Assembly (NCBI GenBank): GCA_963839995.1
Contig: CAWIXH010000001.1
Span: 434,001-498,000, forward strand
Reading direction: 5' to 3'
DNA: 64,000 nt
From: CAWIUB01 sp963839995
GTDB taxonomy: Bacteria; Actinomycetota; Actinomycetes; Mycobacteriales; Jatrophihabitantaceae
Shown here: one piece after another, positions 52,583 to 60,437 of the stretch
Layout: each line of letters begins with the position of its first letter
Position numbering within the stretch: position 1 is the first letter of the stretch
Made by a program: the position numbers and the translations under genes
Notes under the pieces: model-generated
Database searches by the model: none
Seen by the model: only the letters and a program-made list of their open reading frames with translations
What the model was told of the DNA's origin: nothing

Positions 52583-53488
52583 TCATCTCAAGGCGTCGGT
52601 GATCGCCGGCACGATCTCGTACAGGTCGCCGACGATGCCATAGTCGGTGTCCTTGAACACCGGGGCATCCGGGTCGGAGTTGATCGTCACGATCGTCTCC
52701 GCCCCCCGAACGCCGGCCATGTGCTGCAGCTGGCCCGAGATCCCGATGGCGAAGTACAGCTGGGGAGCGATGTGCAGGCCGGAGACCCCGACGTAGCGGT
52801 CCTTTCCCAGCCAGTTCAGGCCCTCGGCCAGGGGTCGTGAGCATGCGACCTCGGCCTTGGCGGCCTTGGCGAAGGCCTCGATCATGACGAGGTCTTCCTG
52901 GGCTCTGAGGCCGCGACCGATGGCGACCACGCGGGGAGCTATGCCGAGGTCGACCTGCTCGAACTCGGACGTCTTGGTCTCGATCACCCTCATGCTCAGC
53001 GGGATGGCTGCGACCTCCTCAACGGACGCGGTACTGCCTGCCGGCGGGACCCGCCCGCTGTCGAGCACAAGGGCTACCGGGCCGGAGACGGCGACGGTCT
53101 CCTCGGCGATACCGCCGAAGATCGAGTGAGCCACGATGACATCACCGCCCTCCGCTGAGACCGAGTGGGCACCGGTGAGGACCGGCACCTGCAGCCGGGC
53201 CGCGGCGGCACCGAGCAGCGCCCGCTCGCTTGGGTGGCGGCCGCCGAGCAGGACGCCGGGATCGGCTGCGATAGCGTCCGCAACCGCCGTGGCGTACGCC
53301 TCCACGGGCGCCTCACCTTGCCCGCTGAACCAGACGACCTTGTCCACGCCGCTCGCCGCCACCGTCTCGGCCACAGACCGCGGTCCGGCGACGACCGCCG
53401 CGACCTGCCCGCCCAAAGAGCGGCCGACCGCGATCAGGTTGCCGATCGCCGGGCTATCCCCGACGACAATCCAGGCATTCACGCTCAC
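52583..53488 (-). CDS. fixB: electron transfer flavoprotein alpha subunit
   Basis: A 301-residue ETF-alpha. The C-terminal FAD-binding half is VVAIGRGLRAQEDLVMIEAFAKAAKAEVACSRPLAEGLNWL, ISGQLQHMAGVRGAETIVTINSDPDAPVFKDTDYGIVGDLYEIVPAI. The N-terminal domain is degenerate, as usual. It pairs with fixA. A position 31 nt downstream of fixA supports joint expression. Confidence 0.92.
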   Translation of the reverse strand: MSVNAWIVVGDSPAIGNLIAVGRSLGGQVAAVVAGPRSVAETVAASGVDKVVWFSGQGEAPVEAYATAVADAIAADPGVLLGGRHPSERALLGAAAARLQVPVLTGAHSVSAEGGDVIVAHSIFGGIAEETVAVSGPVALVLDSGRVPPAGSTASVEEVAAIPLSMRVIETKTSEFEQVDLGIAPRVVAIGRGLRAQEDLVMIEAFAKAAKAEVACSRPLAEGLNWLGKDRYVGVSGLHIAPQLYFAIGISGQLQHMAGVRGAETIVTINSDPDAPVFKDTDYGIVGDLYEIVPAITDALR

Positions 53489-53519
53489 TGTCGAGCCTCC
53501 ACTGTCGTCCCGGGGCTTG

Positions 53520-54296
53520 TCATAGGGATCCGGCGCCGCGCAGGGCGGTGACGAGCGCAGCCGCAGCGGCAGCGGCGTCGGTGGCGTCGATCATCTGGAC
53601 CTTGCGGGCCTTCAGGTCCGGGCGCGAGACGCCCTTGACACTCACGGCCACGCTCATGGCGGGCACGTCCAAGGCGGAAATCTCGAGGTGCTCCACCGGC
53701 TTCTTGCCCGCCGCGAGGATGTCTTTCATGCCGGGCACGCGCACCACCGCGGCATCCGCGGACGCAGCCAGGACGGCGGGACCGGAGATCTCGACAACCT
53801 GCGCGCCGCCGGGAACCGCGCGCTCGACGCGCAGCGTGCCAGCCTGGCCTGACACGGCGGTGACCTCGGCGACAGCCGGCCAGCCGAGCTGGCCGGCCAG
53901 GACCGTCGGCACCATCTGCGCGCCCACGTCCACTGACGAGTCACCCGTGATGACGAGGTCCACGTCGCCGATGTGACGCACCGCGCCCGCGAGGACCGCA
54001 GCCAGCTCGGTCGTTCCGGCTCCCTCGAGGGAGCTGTCCTCGACGATCACCGCTCGATCCAGGCCACGCGAGAGGGCGGCCTTGCAGGCGACGGCCGCAC
54101 CGACACCCAGCGGCCCCGCACTCAGACCGATCAACTCGCCACCCGTGGCCTGAGCGAGGTCACGCCCCAGCTCCACTGCCACAAGGTCGTACTCGCTGAG
54201 GCCGGGCCTCGCCCGGCTCCAGTCCACAGTGCCGTCAACACCTACCACGGCCTCCTGCGGGTCCGACGCCCACTTATAGGCAACCACGATCCTCAT
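53520..54296 (-). CDS. fixA: electron transfer flavoprotein beta subunit
   Basis: The product is 258 residues: RIVVAYKWASDPQEA, SEYDLVAVELGRDLAQATGGELIGLSAGP, DVGAQMVPTVLAGQLGWPAVAEVTAV, PGMKDILAAGKKPVEHL. These match ETF-beta/FixA. First gene of fixABCX. FixABCX complexes can bifurcate electrons from NADH to ferredoxin and quinone, or accept them from acyl-CoA dehydrogenases; the acyl-CoA dehydrogenase gene upstream favours the latter link. Confidence 0.92.
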   Translation of the reverse strand: MRIVVAYKWASDPQEAVVGVDGTVDWSRARPGLSEYDLVAVELGRDLAQATGGELIGLSAGPLGVGAAVACKAALSRGLDRAVIVEDSSLEGAGTTELAAVLAGAVRHIGDVDLVITGDSSVDVGAQMVPTVLAGQLGWPAVAEVTAVSGQAGTLRVERAVPGGAQVVEISGPAVLAASADAAVVRVPGMKDILAAGKKPVEHLEISALDVPAMSVAVSVKGVSRPDLKARKVQMIDATDAAAAAAALVTALRGAGSL

Positions 54297-54491
54297 GACG
54301 ACCCTCCTGACCGGGCCACGTCGATAGCCGGACGCGACGCCTGCTCAACAATACGGGACGACCCCCTCGCCACACCGGCCTACAGACCCGCTACGTCGAT
54401 GACGACCCCGCCACGTTGATTCGACACCGCAGTCTTGCGATTCACTGCTGTATCGGGTATTCGTTCAGCATTTCCCTATGGACAATAATTC

Positions 54492-55631
54492 TCACCGCAG
54501 ACGGCTTCCCGCGATGACCATACGTTGCACCTCGGAGGTTCCTTCATATATCTCCGTGATCTTGGCGTCACGATAAGCTCTCTCCACTGGATAGCTCTCC
54601 ATATAGCCGGCTCCCCCGTGGATCTGGATCGCCTTGCCCGCCACCCGCGTGGCAGTCTCCGAGGCGAATAGCTTCGCCATCGCCCCTTCCGCGGAATAGG
54701 GGCGGCCGTTGTCGTGGCATGATGCGGCACGATAGACCAGGAGGCGAGCGGCTTCGATGTCGGTAACCATATCCGCGATCATCCACTGAATAGCCTGCAG
54801 ACTCGCGAGCGGCTTGCCGAACTGGAAACGTTCCTTCGAGTACGCAATGGACGCATCAAGCGCCCCCTGGGCTATGCCCAGCGCCTGCGCACTGATCCCG
54901 ATCCGCCCGCCATCGAGCGTCTGCATGGCGACTTTGAACCCGTTGCCCTCCCCGCCGAGAAGCGCATCCTTGGGAACGCGGCAGTCAGCGAAGTAGAGCG
55001 GTGGCGTGCTGGATGCGCGAATCCCCAGCTTCCGCTCCCCCTCACCGACCGTGAACCCAGGGGCGCCCCTTTCGACGATGAAGGCGCTGATCCCTCTTGC
55101 CCCCTTGCTCGGATCGGTCTTCGCCGTGACGATGAACACATCCGCGTACCCGCCGTTGGTGATGAAGATCTTCGATCCATTGAGGACGTACTCGTCGCCG
55201 CTCAGCACTGCCGTGGCGGTGCCGGCAGCCGCATCCGTTCCCGCGCCGGGCTCGGTCAGAGCGAAGGCCGACAAGCGACGGCCGGTGATCAGATCAGGAA
55301 GGTACAGCTCCTTCTGAGCCTGGGTGCCGAACGCGTAGATCGGCCAAGTGCCAAGAGAGGTATGAACCGACACTATGAGGGAGGTGGTCGCACATACTCT
55401 CGCCAGCTCCTCGAGCGCGATGACGTAGCTCACGTGGTCCGCTCCCGCACCACCCAGCTCCTCGGGATAAGGGATACCCAAGAGGTTCAGGTCGGCCATC
55501 TTCGGAAGAAGCTCTGCGGGGAAGCGGTGCTCACGGTCGATCTCAGCCGCGATCGGCGCCACCTCGGCTGCGGCGAACTCCCTTACCATGCCCCGGATCA
55601 GCTCTTGCTCGTCAGTGAGGTCGAAGTTCAT
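54492..55631 (-). CDS. acyl-CoA dehydrogenase
   Basis: A 379-residue flavoenzyme: FALTEPGAGTDAAAGTATA, KIFITNGGYADVFIV, GFKVAMQTLDGGRIGISAQALGIAQGALD, QIHGGAGYMESYPVER and YEGTSEVQRMVI, whose Glu is the expected catalytic base. It resembles short/branched-chain or butyryl-CoA dehydrogenases. ATG at 55629-55631 matches the family start MNFDLTDEQELIRG. It is 195 nt upstream of fixA on the same strand and probably feeds electrons to FixAB. Confidence 0.92.
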   Translation of the reverse strand: MNFDLTDEQELIRGMVREFAAAEVAPIAAEIDREHRFPAELLPKMADLNLLGIPYPEELGGAGADHVSYVIALEELARVCATTSLIVSVHTSLGTWPIYAFGTQAQKELYLPDLITGRRLSAFALTEPGAGTDAAAGTATAVLSGDEYVLNGSKIFITNGGYADVFIVTAKTDPSKGARGISAFIVERGAPGFTVGEGERKLGIRASSTPPLYFADCRVPKDALLGGEGNGFKVAMQTLDGGRIGISAQALGIAQGALDASIAYSKERFQFGKPLASLQAIQWMIADMVTDIEAARLLVYRAASCHDNGRPYSAEGAMAKLFASETATRVAGKAIQIHGGAGYMESYPVERAYRDAKITEIYEGTSEVQRMVIAGSRLR

Positions 55632-55801
55632 GGTGGGGGCACCTTCCCTAATGTCGGCCGGCAGGGTCTCTCGTTGAAATATCTGGCGTCCCCCACGGCC
55701 AGGTCGTCGGGTACTGCCTTGTAGCACAGCCATTCTTCGCCCACAAGCTAGCCCACCTCCAGGAGACCGTCACGGACCGACGCTGTCCTCGGTCGAATCC
55801 C

Positions 55802-56384
55802 TCAGCGGCGAGCCCGGTAGCGCAGGTGCAGCACGCGGTCGCCGCGGATGACCACGTCCGGGTCCTCGAGCAGGTGCTGGCGATCGACCGGGCCGAAGTA
55901 TCGCTTGCCCGAGCCGAACACCACCGGCACGACGTCCATCGCTACCTCGTCCACCAGGCCCAACGCCATGGCCTGCCCACCGACGTCGCCCGCCGCCACG
56001 GCGACGATGCGGGAGCCAGCGAGCTCCTTTGCCTTGGCGATGGCCGCTGCCACATCATCGAAGAAGTGACACGATGCTTCCGGGTGCCACCCGTCCGGCT
56101 TCGGTCGATGCGACACCACGACCAGGTGCTCGCCGGCTGGCGGTCTGCCCTCCCAGCCGTTCGTCAGATCGAACAGGTGTCGTCCGATCACGGTCGTCCC
56201 GATGCTCTGCCACATCGGGCGGACGTAGTCGGCCGACGCCTTCGACACCCTTGAACGGGCCACCGTCGACGATTTCGACGTCGCCGTTGAAGTACCACTC
56301 GAACAGCGGACCCACCTCGTCATCGGTGTCGGCGATGTAGCCGTCCATCGACGCCACGGCATGCATAACCACAACGGCCATCAC
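55802..56384 (-). pseudogene. frameshifted dihydrofolate reductase-family (RibD C-terminal) gene
   Basis: The N-terminus (VVVMHAVASMDGYIADTDDE, then FNGDVEIVDGGPFKG) and the rest (SKASADYVRPMWQSIGTTVIGRHLFDLTNGWEGRP, VVFGSGKRYFGPV) lie in adjacent frames. Removing one base from the CCC run at 56248-56250 would join them as F-K-V-S-K-A-S-A-D-Y, the expected family sequence. It is either a one-base insertion mutation or a sequence error. The intact product would be about 193 residues. Confidence 0.8.
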
Positions 56385-56536
56385 GTCTGCCTTGATCGCA
56401 ATCGTGCGCGGCCAGTGTTCACGCGCGTGGCCCGGCGGCGAAGGGGGCGCGCGAGCAGACGACGGGTCGCGCGGAATCGGCCGCTCAGCCGATCACGCTG
56501 TCGTGGGGTGTGGCGCGGCGGCACTCACCGCGGGTA

Positions 56537-56571
56537 GGGGTCCCCTTAGCAGCGGAGCGAATCTGGTCCCT
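56537..56571 (+). repeat. left terminal inverted repeat of the Tn3-type element
   Basis: Begins GGGGTCCCCTTAG and ends TGGTCCCT. It differs from the right end by one extra base after TTAG and two substitutions. The five bases before it, GGGTA, are repeated after the right end. Confidence 0.9.
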
Positions 56572-56714
56572 GATGACCGCAGCAGTCGGACAATCAGGTG
56601 ACGGGCCGGGCAGCGGTGCTCTATACTCGGTGGTGCCTGTTGCGCTGAGCTTCAGGAAGTGAGCCCGGTAGCCGTCCGGACGGTCGGTGAGCCGGGCTTC
56701 GTTCTTTTCGGAGG

Positions 56715-57245
56715 TCAGAGTGGGCGGACCTCCGTTACCAGTTGCTGTACGCGGTCGTGCCAGTGGCCGCCCTTGGCCCAGCACCATGCGACCGCGTCGG
56801 GTACAGCCAGCAGTAGTTCGTGTTCGGCGCGCCGGTGCTCGTAGCGGAGGGTGTCGCGGCATCCGTCCTCGCGGGTGATCTCGATCAGATGCTGCTGGTC
56901 CCACCACCGCAACGAGTCGTCCTGCTCGAGGACGAGCATGTGATGACCGGCGGCAGCGACGTCGGCGACCAGGGCACGCAGGCAGGCCTCGCGCGCGTCA
57001 AGTTCACGACGGCCAGGCCGTCCAGCGTTGTAGATCGTCGCGGTCGCGCCGGTCGAGGCGATGCCATCGACGATCGCGCGGCGGCGGGCGTCGCTCTCCT
57101 TCTTCATGTGCAAGCGCCGCTGGCCCGGCATCACGAGTGCCCGCAGGGTTCTGCGCGCACCAGCGAGCTCGCCGGGCATGACCACGGCCGCGACGACCAG
57201 GTAGTCCCGCTGCTTCGACTCGTCTACGAAGACGTGCCCGCTCAC
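56715..57245 (-). CDS. protein of unknown function paired with the resolvase
   Basis: A 176-residue protein, GTG at 57243-57245: HVFVDESKQRDYLVVAAVVMPGEL at the start (Asp-Glu near the N-terminus as in DUF3800-like RNase H-fold proteins), MPGQRRLHMKKES in the middle, and VLEQDDSLRWWDQQHLIEITREDG, PDAVAWCWAKGGHW near the end. I recall similar proteins next to recombinases in actinobacteria, but a function cannot be given; a nuclease is possible. Its first 242 nt overlap the resolvase gene in another frame. Confidence 0.75.
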   Translation of the reverse strand: MSGHVFVDESKQRDYLVVAAVVMPGELAGARRTLRALVMPGQRRLHMKKESDARRRAIVDGIASTGATATIYNAGRPGRRELDAREACLRALVADVAAAGHHMLVLEQDDSLRWWDQQHLIEITREDGCRDTLRYEHRRAEHELLLAVPDAVAWCWAKGGHWHDRVQQLVTEVRPL

Positions 57246-57846
57246 GCTCGACGAGCCCGCGCGGGGGCTTCGGTTCGCCGGCGCGCTGCACGGCGCGGTA
57301 CACGGTGGAGCGGGCGACGGAGAACAGTTCGGCGAGCTCGGCGCTGGTGTGTTTGCCCGCGCGCCACAGCTCGACCAGGTGCGCCTCCTGCGCGGGCTCG
57401 AGCTTGGGCTGTTTGCCGCGCAGCCGACCCTTGGCCTTGGCGACCTTCATGCCCTCCCTGGTCCGCATCCTGATCAAGTCCGACTCGAATTCAGCGATCA
57501 TCCCGAGAACGTTGAACAGCAACCGCCCGACCGGATCGGTCGGGTCGTGCAGCGAGCCGCCGATGTTCAGCTTCACGCCGGCCTCGGTGAGTTCCTCGAC
57601 GATGTCGCGGGCGTCGGTCAGCGAGCGTGCGAGCCGGTCGAGTTTGGTGACCACGAGGGTGTCACCGGAACGGCACGCTGCGAGTGCCTCGCGCAACCCG
57701 GGACGCGCCCGGTTGGTGCCCGTCAGGCCGTGGTCCACGTAGATCCGGTTCGGCTTCACCCCCAGCGCGGCAAGCGCGTCGCGCTGGGCGGTGAGGTCTT
57801 GGGTGTCGGTCGAGCAGCGGGCGTAGCCGACGAGCATTCTGGCCAC
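57004..57846 (-). CDS. tnpR: serine recombinase / Tn3-type resolvase with extended C-terminus
   Basis: Residues 1-190 are a complete resolvase: GYARCSTDTQDLTAQRDAL with the catalytic Ser, YVDHGLTGTNRARPGL, TKLDRLARSLTDARDIV, GRLLFNVLGMIAEFESDLI and a C-terminal helix-turn-helix (TSAELAELFSVARSTVYRAV). Homologues stop at about 200 residues, but this frame continues 80 Arg-rich codons through the start of the partner gene. It would resolve cointegrates at a res site, probably within 57850-58150. Confidence 0.9.
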   Translation of the reverse strand: MARMLVGYARCSTDTQDLTAQRDALAALGVKPNRIYVDHGLTGTNRARPGLREALAACRSGDTLVVTKLDRLARSLTDARDIVEELTEAGVKLNIGGSLHDPTDPVGRLLFNVLGMIAEFESDLIRMRTREGMKVAKAKGRLRGKQPKLEPAQEAHLVELWRAGKHTSAELAELFSVARSTVYRAVQRAGEPKPPRGLVERERARLRRRVEAAGLPGRRGRGHARRARWCAQNPAGTRDAGPAALAHEEGERRPPPRDRRWHRLDRRDRDDLQRWTAWPS

Positions 57847-57965
57847 CGGATCACTGTAGCGGTTAGGCTACCTTCACCGGGCATTATCGCGGGCGGGGTT
57901 TCTGGGAATCACCGGTGCCGGAGCCCGCTCGCGGGATGCCGGGTCGATAAGCACGTCGGCGGTGT

Positions 57966-58009
57966 CCCGTAGAACGTTCCGCTTGTGGAGACAACGTCCG
58001 TTCTGCGGG
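57966..58009. repeat. inverted repeat upstream of the resolvase (candidate res subsite)
   Basis: CCCGTAGAACG and CGTTCTGCGGG, 11-bp arms with one mismatch, separated by 22 nt. It lies about 120 nt upstream of the resolvase start, where Tn3 elements carry the res site with dimer-binding inverted repeats. Confidence 0.5.
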
Positions 58010-58161
58010 TCGGTTGCGAGCGGGGGTGCGTGCAAGTGAACGCGCCTGTCGGCAATGGCGGTATGAGTGTGCTCGTCACGACGGGACGCGACGTGGGGCG
58101 GATGGACGGAGGATGTCGTGCCTATCTCGGCCGTCCTGCGTGTCGCTTGACTTCGCGCAAG

Positions 58162-58211
58162 CGTCAGTCAACACTGACGTCAGCTATAACTGACGTCAGG
58201 TTTCCCTGACG
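58162..58211 (+). promoter_or_regulatory. TGACG repeat array in front of the HTH-PurC gene
   Basis: TGACGTCA palindromes occur at 58175-58182 and 58191-58198, and a TGACG half-site at 58207-58211; the three start exactly 16 nt apart. CGTCAGT at 58162-58168 forms a further inverted pair with ACTGACG at 58173. A TATAAC -10-like box (58185-58190) lies between the palindromes. The array ends 21 nt before the TTG start of the HTH-PurC gene, so a repressor bound here would block transcription. Confidence 0.7.
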
Positions 58212-58232
58212 CCCAATGTCGAGGAGTCTTCA

Positions 58233-59375
58233 TTGTCGACCGGCGGCCAATCCTCCACGGCCAAGACTGGCCCTCCTGATTGGGTATTGCATCTGAAGGG
58301 CGCCGATACGGTGTTCGGGGACGCCGCGCCTCCGACGTTTCGGAGCAAGCCGTGGGCCGAACGCTTCTCCTTGCCCTCTGATCTGTCCGAACTCGATGGC
58401 GTGGTGGACCCGCTGCTGTTGGTCTACGCCGGAGCCGAATCGGTTCGTGACATCGAATCGAAGATGGATCAGCTCGTCGCCATGGCCCGCGAGCAAGGTC
58501 GCTCGTGGACAGAGATCGGTCGGGCCCTCGGCGTCACTAAGCAGACAGCGTGGGCACGGTTGGCGCGCGTGGTGGCCGAGGGCAAGACCAAGACCGTCGA
58601 AGATGCGGGCAACGGTGAGGTGTTCCTCCGAAGCAAGGACGACATCACTGCCGGCGACGGGGCCAAGCACGATGTGCTCGATGGAAAGGCCGCCGCGTCG
58701 ACGCGGACGAGCGCCAACGTTTTCCGGCTGCTGGAGCGTAACGGCATCCCTACGCATTTTGTGGGCGAGGTCGACGAGGTCACCTTCCGGGCCCGTGACG
58801 TCAAGATGATTCCGCTGGAACTGGTGGCGCGACGGTACGCCACCGGGAGCTTCATAGACCGCTTCCCAGCTCTTGCCGACGGCGCGGTGCTCGATGAACT
58901 CACGTTCGAGGTCTTTGAGAAGGACGATGCCCGTCATGACCCGCTGCTGGAGTTCGACTTCCAGGCCGGCCTGTTACGGCGGTACGTACCGAACCGCAAG
59001 GCTGCTGAAGCGATCGGCCCCGCCGCCAAGGCGGGCGAGCTCATCAGCGAAGAGCCGCTGGGTCAGAGCCGCTACGCCGGCATCTCCCCGGACGTGCTCG
59101 CACGTCTGCGGAGCCTGACCGTGTCGGCCTTCGAGGTCGTGGAGAACGCCTGGAAGCAGCACGGTGGCGTGTACGTCGACTTCAAGATCGAGTGCGGCTT
59201 CGATCGCCAGACCGGCGAGCTGCTGGTGGCAGACGTCATCGACAGTGACTCCGGTCGGCTGCGCTTCGGCGAGGTCGATATGTCCAAGCAGTCCTATCGC
59301 GACGGCACGGCCACCCTGCCCGAGATCAAGAAGAAGTTCGACGAGGTCGCAGCCCTCACAGACCGGTTCGTCTGA
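58233..59375 (+). CDS. SAICAR synthetase with N-terminal helix-turn-helix domain
   Basis: A 380-residue fusion. TTG start with GAGGAG 6 nt upstream. Residues 1-70 are unassigned, 71-112 hold a helix-turn-helix (RSWTEIGRALGVTKQTAWARLA), and 113-380 are a complete PurC: EGKTKTV, SKDDITAGDGAKHD, RRYATGSFIDRFP, DVIDSDSGRL, DMSKQSYRD. The ATGSF--RFP, EKDDARHDP and FKIECGFD features resemble animal PAICS more than usual bacterial PurC. The reaction joins CAIR and aspartate with ATP to give SAICAR. The HTH suggests DNA binding, perhaps at the TGACG array upstream. No other purine biosynthesis gene is adjacent. Confidence 0.9.
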   Translation: MSTGGQSSTAKTGPPDWVLHLKGADTVFGDAAPPTFRSKPWAERFSLPSDLSELDGVVDPLLLVYAGAESVRDIESKMDQLVAMAREQGRSWTEIGRALGVTKQTAWARLARVVAEGKTKTVEDAGNGEVFLRSKDDITAGDGAKHDVLDGKAAASTRTSANVFRLLERNGIPTHFVGEVDEVTFRARDVKMIPLELVARRYATGSFIDRFPALADGAVLDELTFEVFEKDDARHDPLLEFDFQAGLLRRYVPNRKAAEAIGPAAKAGELISEEPLGQSRYAGISPDVLARLRSLTVSAFEVVENAWKQHGGVYVDFKIECGFDRQTGELLVADVIDSDSGRLRFGEVDMSKQSYRDGTATLPEIKKKFDEVAALTDRFV

Positions 59376-59478
59376 TGCATCAGCACCGGCCTTGCCGGAA
59401 GTTGAGGACACAGCGCGCCAGCCGGCCGCAGGTCCACACGGCTCGAGGGCGGTCCGTGTCGCCGGCTGAGCCACGTCG

Positions 59479-60336
59479 GTGACACCGCTCTACGTGACCG
59501 ATCTGGATTTCACGTTGCTGCTCAGCGACGCGACGCTGGGCGCACGGACGGTAGCCGTGGTCAACCGGCTCATCGAGGCCGGGCATCATTTCACCTGCGC
59601 CACGGCTCGGTCCGGTCGGTCCGCCGTGCGGGTCACCACCGGGCTGCGCCTGACGCTGCCTCTGATCACTTACGGCGGCGCGGTCCGCGTCGACGCCGAA
59701 ACAGGTTCGATTGATTGTGTCGAGCCGTTGCCGGCGCAGACCGTTGCTGCCATAACGGCGGCGACCAAAACGCACCCGCGTGTTGAGCCGCTGCTGTTCG
59801 CGATGGTGGACGGTCGCGACCGCGTCTGCTGGCGGCAGCACCACGCGACCGAGCACGTCGACTCGTTCACCTCCAGGAGGGCTAGCGATCCTCGCCTTCT
59901 GCCGCTGCAAGAGTGGGAGCAGCTCGCCGACGCTGCGGTGTTCTACGCAACGCTGATCGGTGAACGCGACGACATCGACGGGTTGCGCGGCGAACTCCTG
60001 CCCGCGCTCACCGACTGTTTCGGCACCGTCGGCCCCGACGGCTACAACCGGCACCAAACATGGTTCGAGATCATGTCGAGGCACGCGACGAAAGCCGCAG
60101 CCACACGCCGGATCGCGAACCAGATCAGCGCCGACCAGGTCATCGCCTTCGGCGACAACCTGAACGACGTCCCGCTCTTCGAGCTGGCAGACCACAGCTG
60201 CGCCGTTGCCAATGCCGTGCCGCAACTGCTCAACCTCGCTGATGAGGTCCTGCCAAGCAACGACGAGGAAGGAGTCGCGAGTTGGCTTGAGCGCCACGTG
60301 CTTGGAACTGACCGGTCCCAACACACGCTCCAATGA
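59479..60336 (+). CDS. HAD-superfamily (Cof-type) phosphatase
   Basis: A 285-residue HAD hydrolase: motif I YVTDLDFTLLLSD, motif II CATARSGRS, motif IV VIAFGDNLNDVPLFE, and a C2B-type cap between. Such enzymes dephosphorylate sugar phosphates, nucleotides or PLP. GTG start 103 nt after the HTH-PurC stop, same strand, so probably co-expressed. Together they could make or clear a purine intermediate; that is inference. Confidence 0.88.
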   Translation: MTPLYVTDLDFTLLLSDATLGARTVAVVNRLIEAGHHFTCATARSGRSAVRVTTGLRLTLPLITYGGAVRVDAETGSIDCVEPLPAQTVAAITAATKTHPRVEPLLFAMVDGRDRVCWRQHHATEHVDSFTSRRASDPRLLPLQEWEQLADAAVFYATLIGERDDIDGLRGELLPALTDCFGTVGPDGYNRHQTWFEIMSRHATKAAATRRIANQISADQVIAFGDNLNDVPLFELADHSCAVANAVPQLLNLADEVLPSNDEEGVASWLERHVLGTDRSQHTLQ

Positions 60337-60437
60337 CCGACCACCGGACAGCCCGATAGCGGATCCTCTTGCGGGCGGTCGCCGCTTGCAAACGTCCGGG
60401 TCTTGTCGGGCGTTGATCGACGCGGATAGCCTGCCTC

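Noticed and set aside
57985..58209. 74-codon frame before the HTH-PurC gene
   Set aside because: It runs through the repeat array and has no ribosome site or family resemblance; the region is better explained as res and operator DNA.
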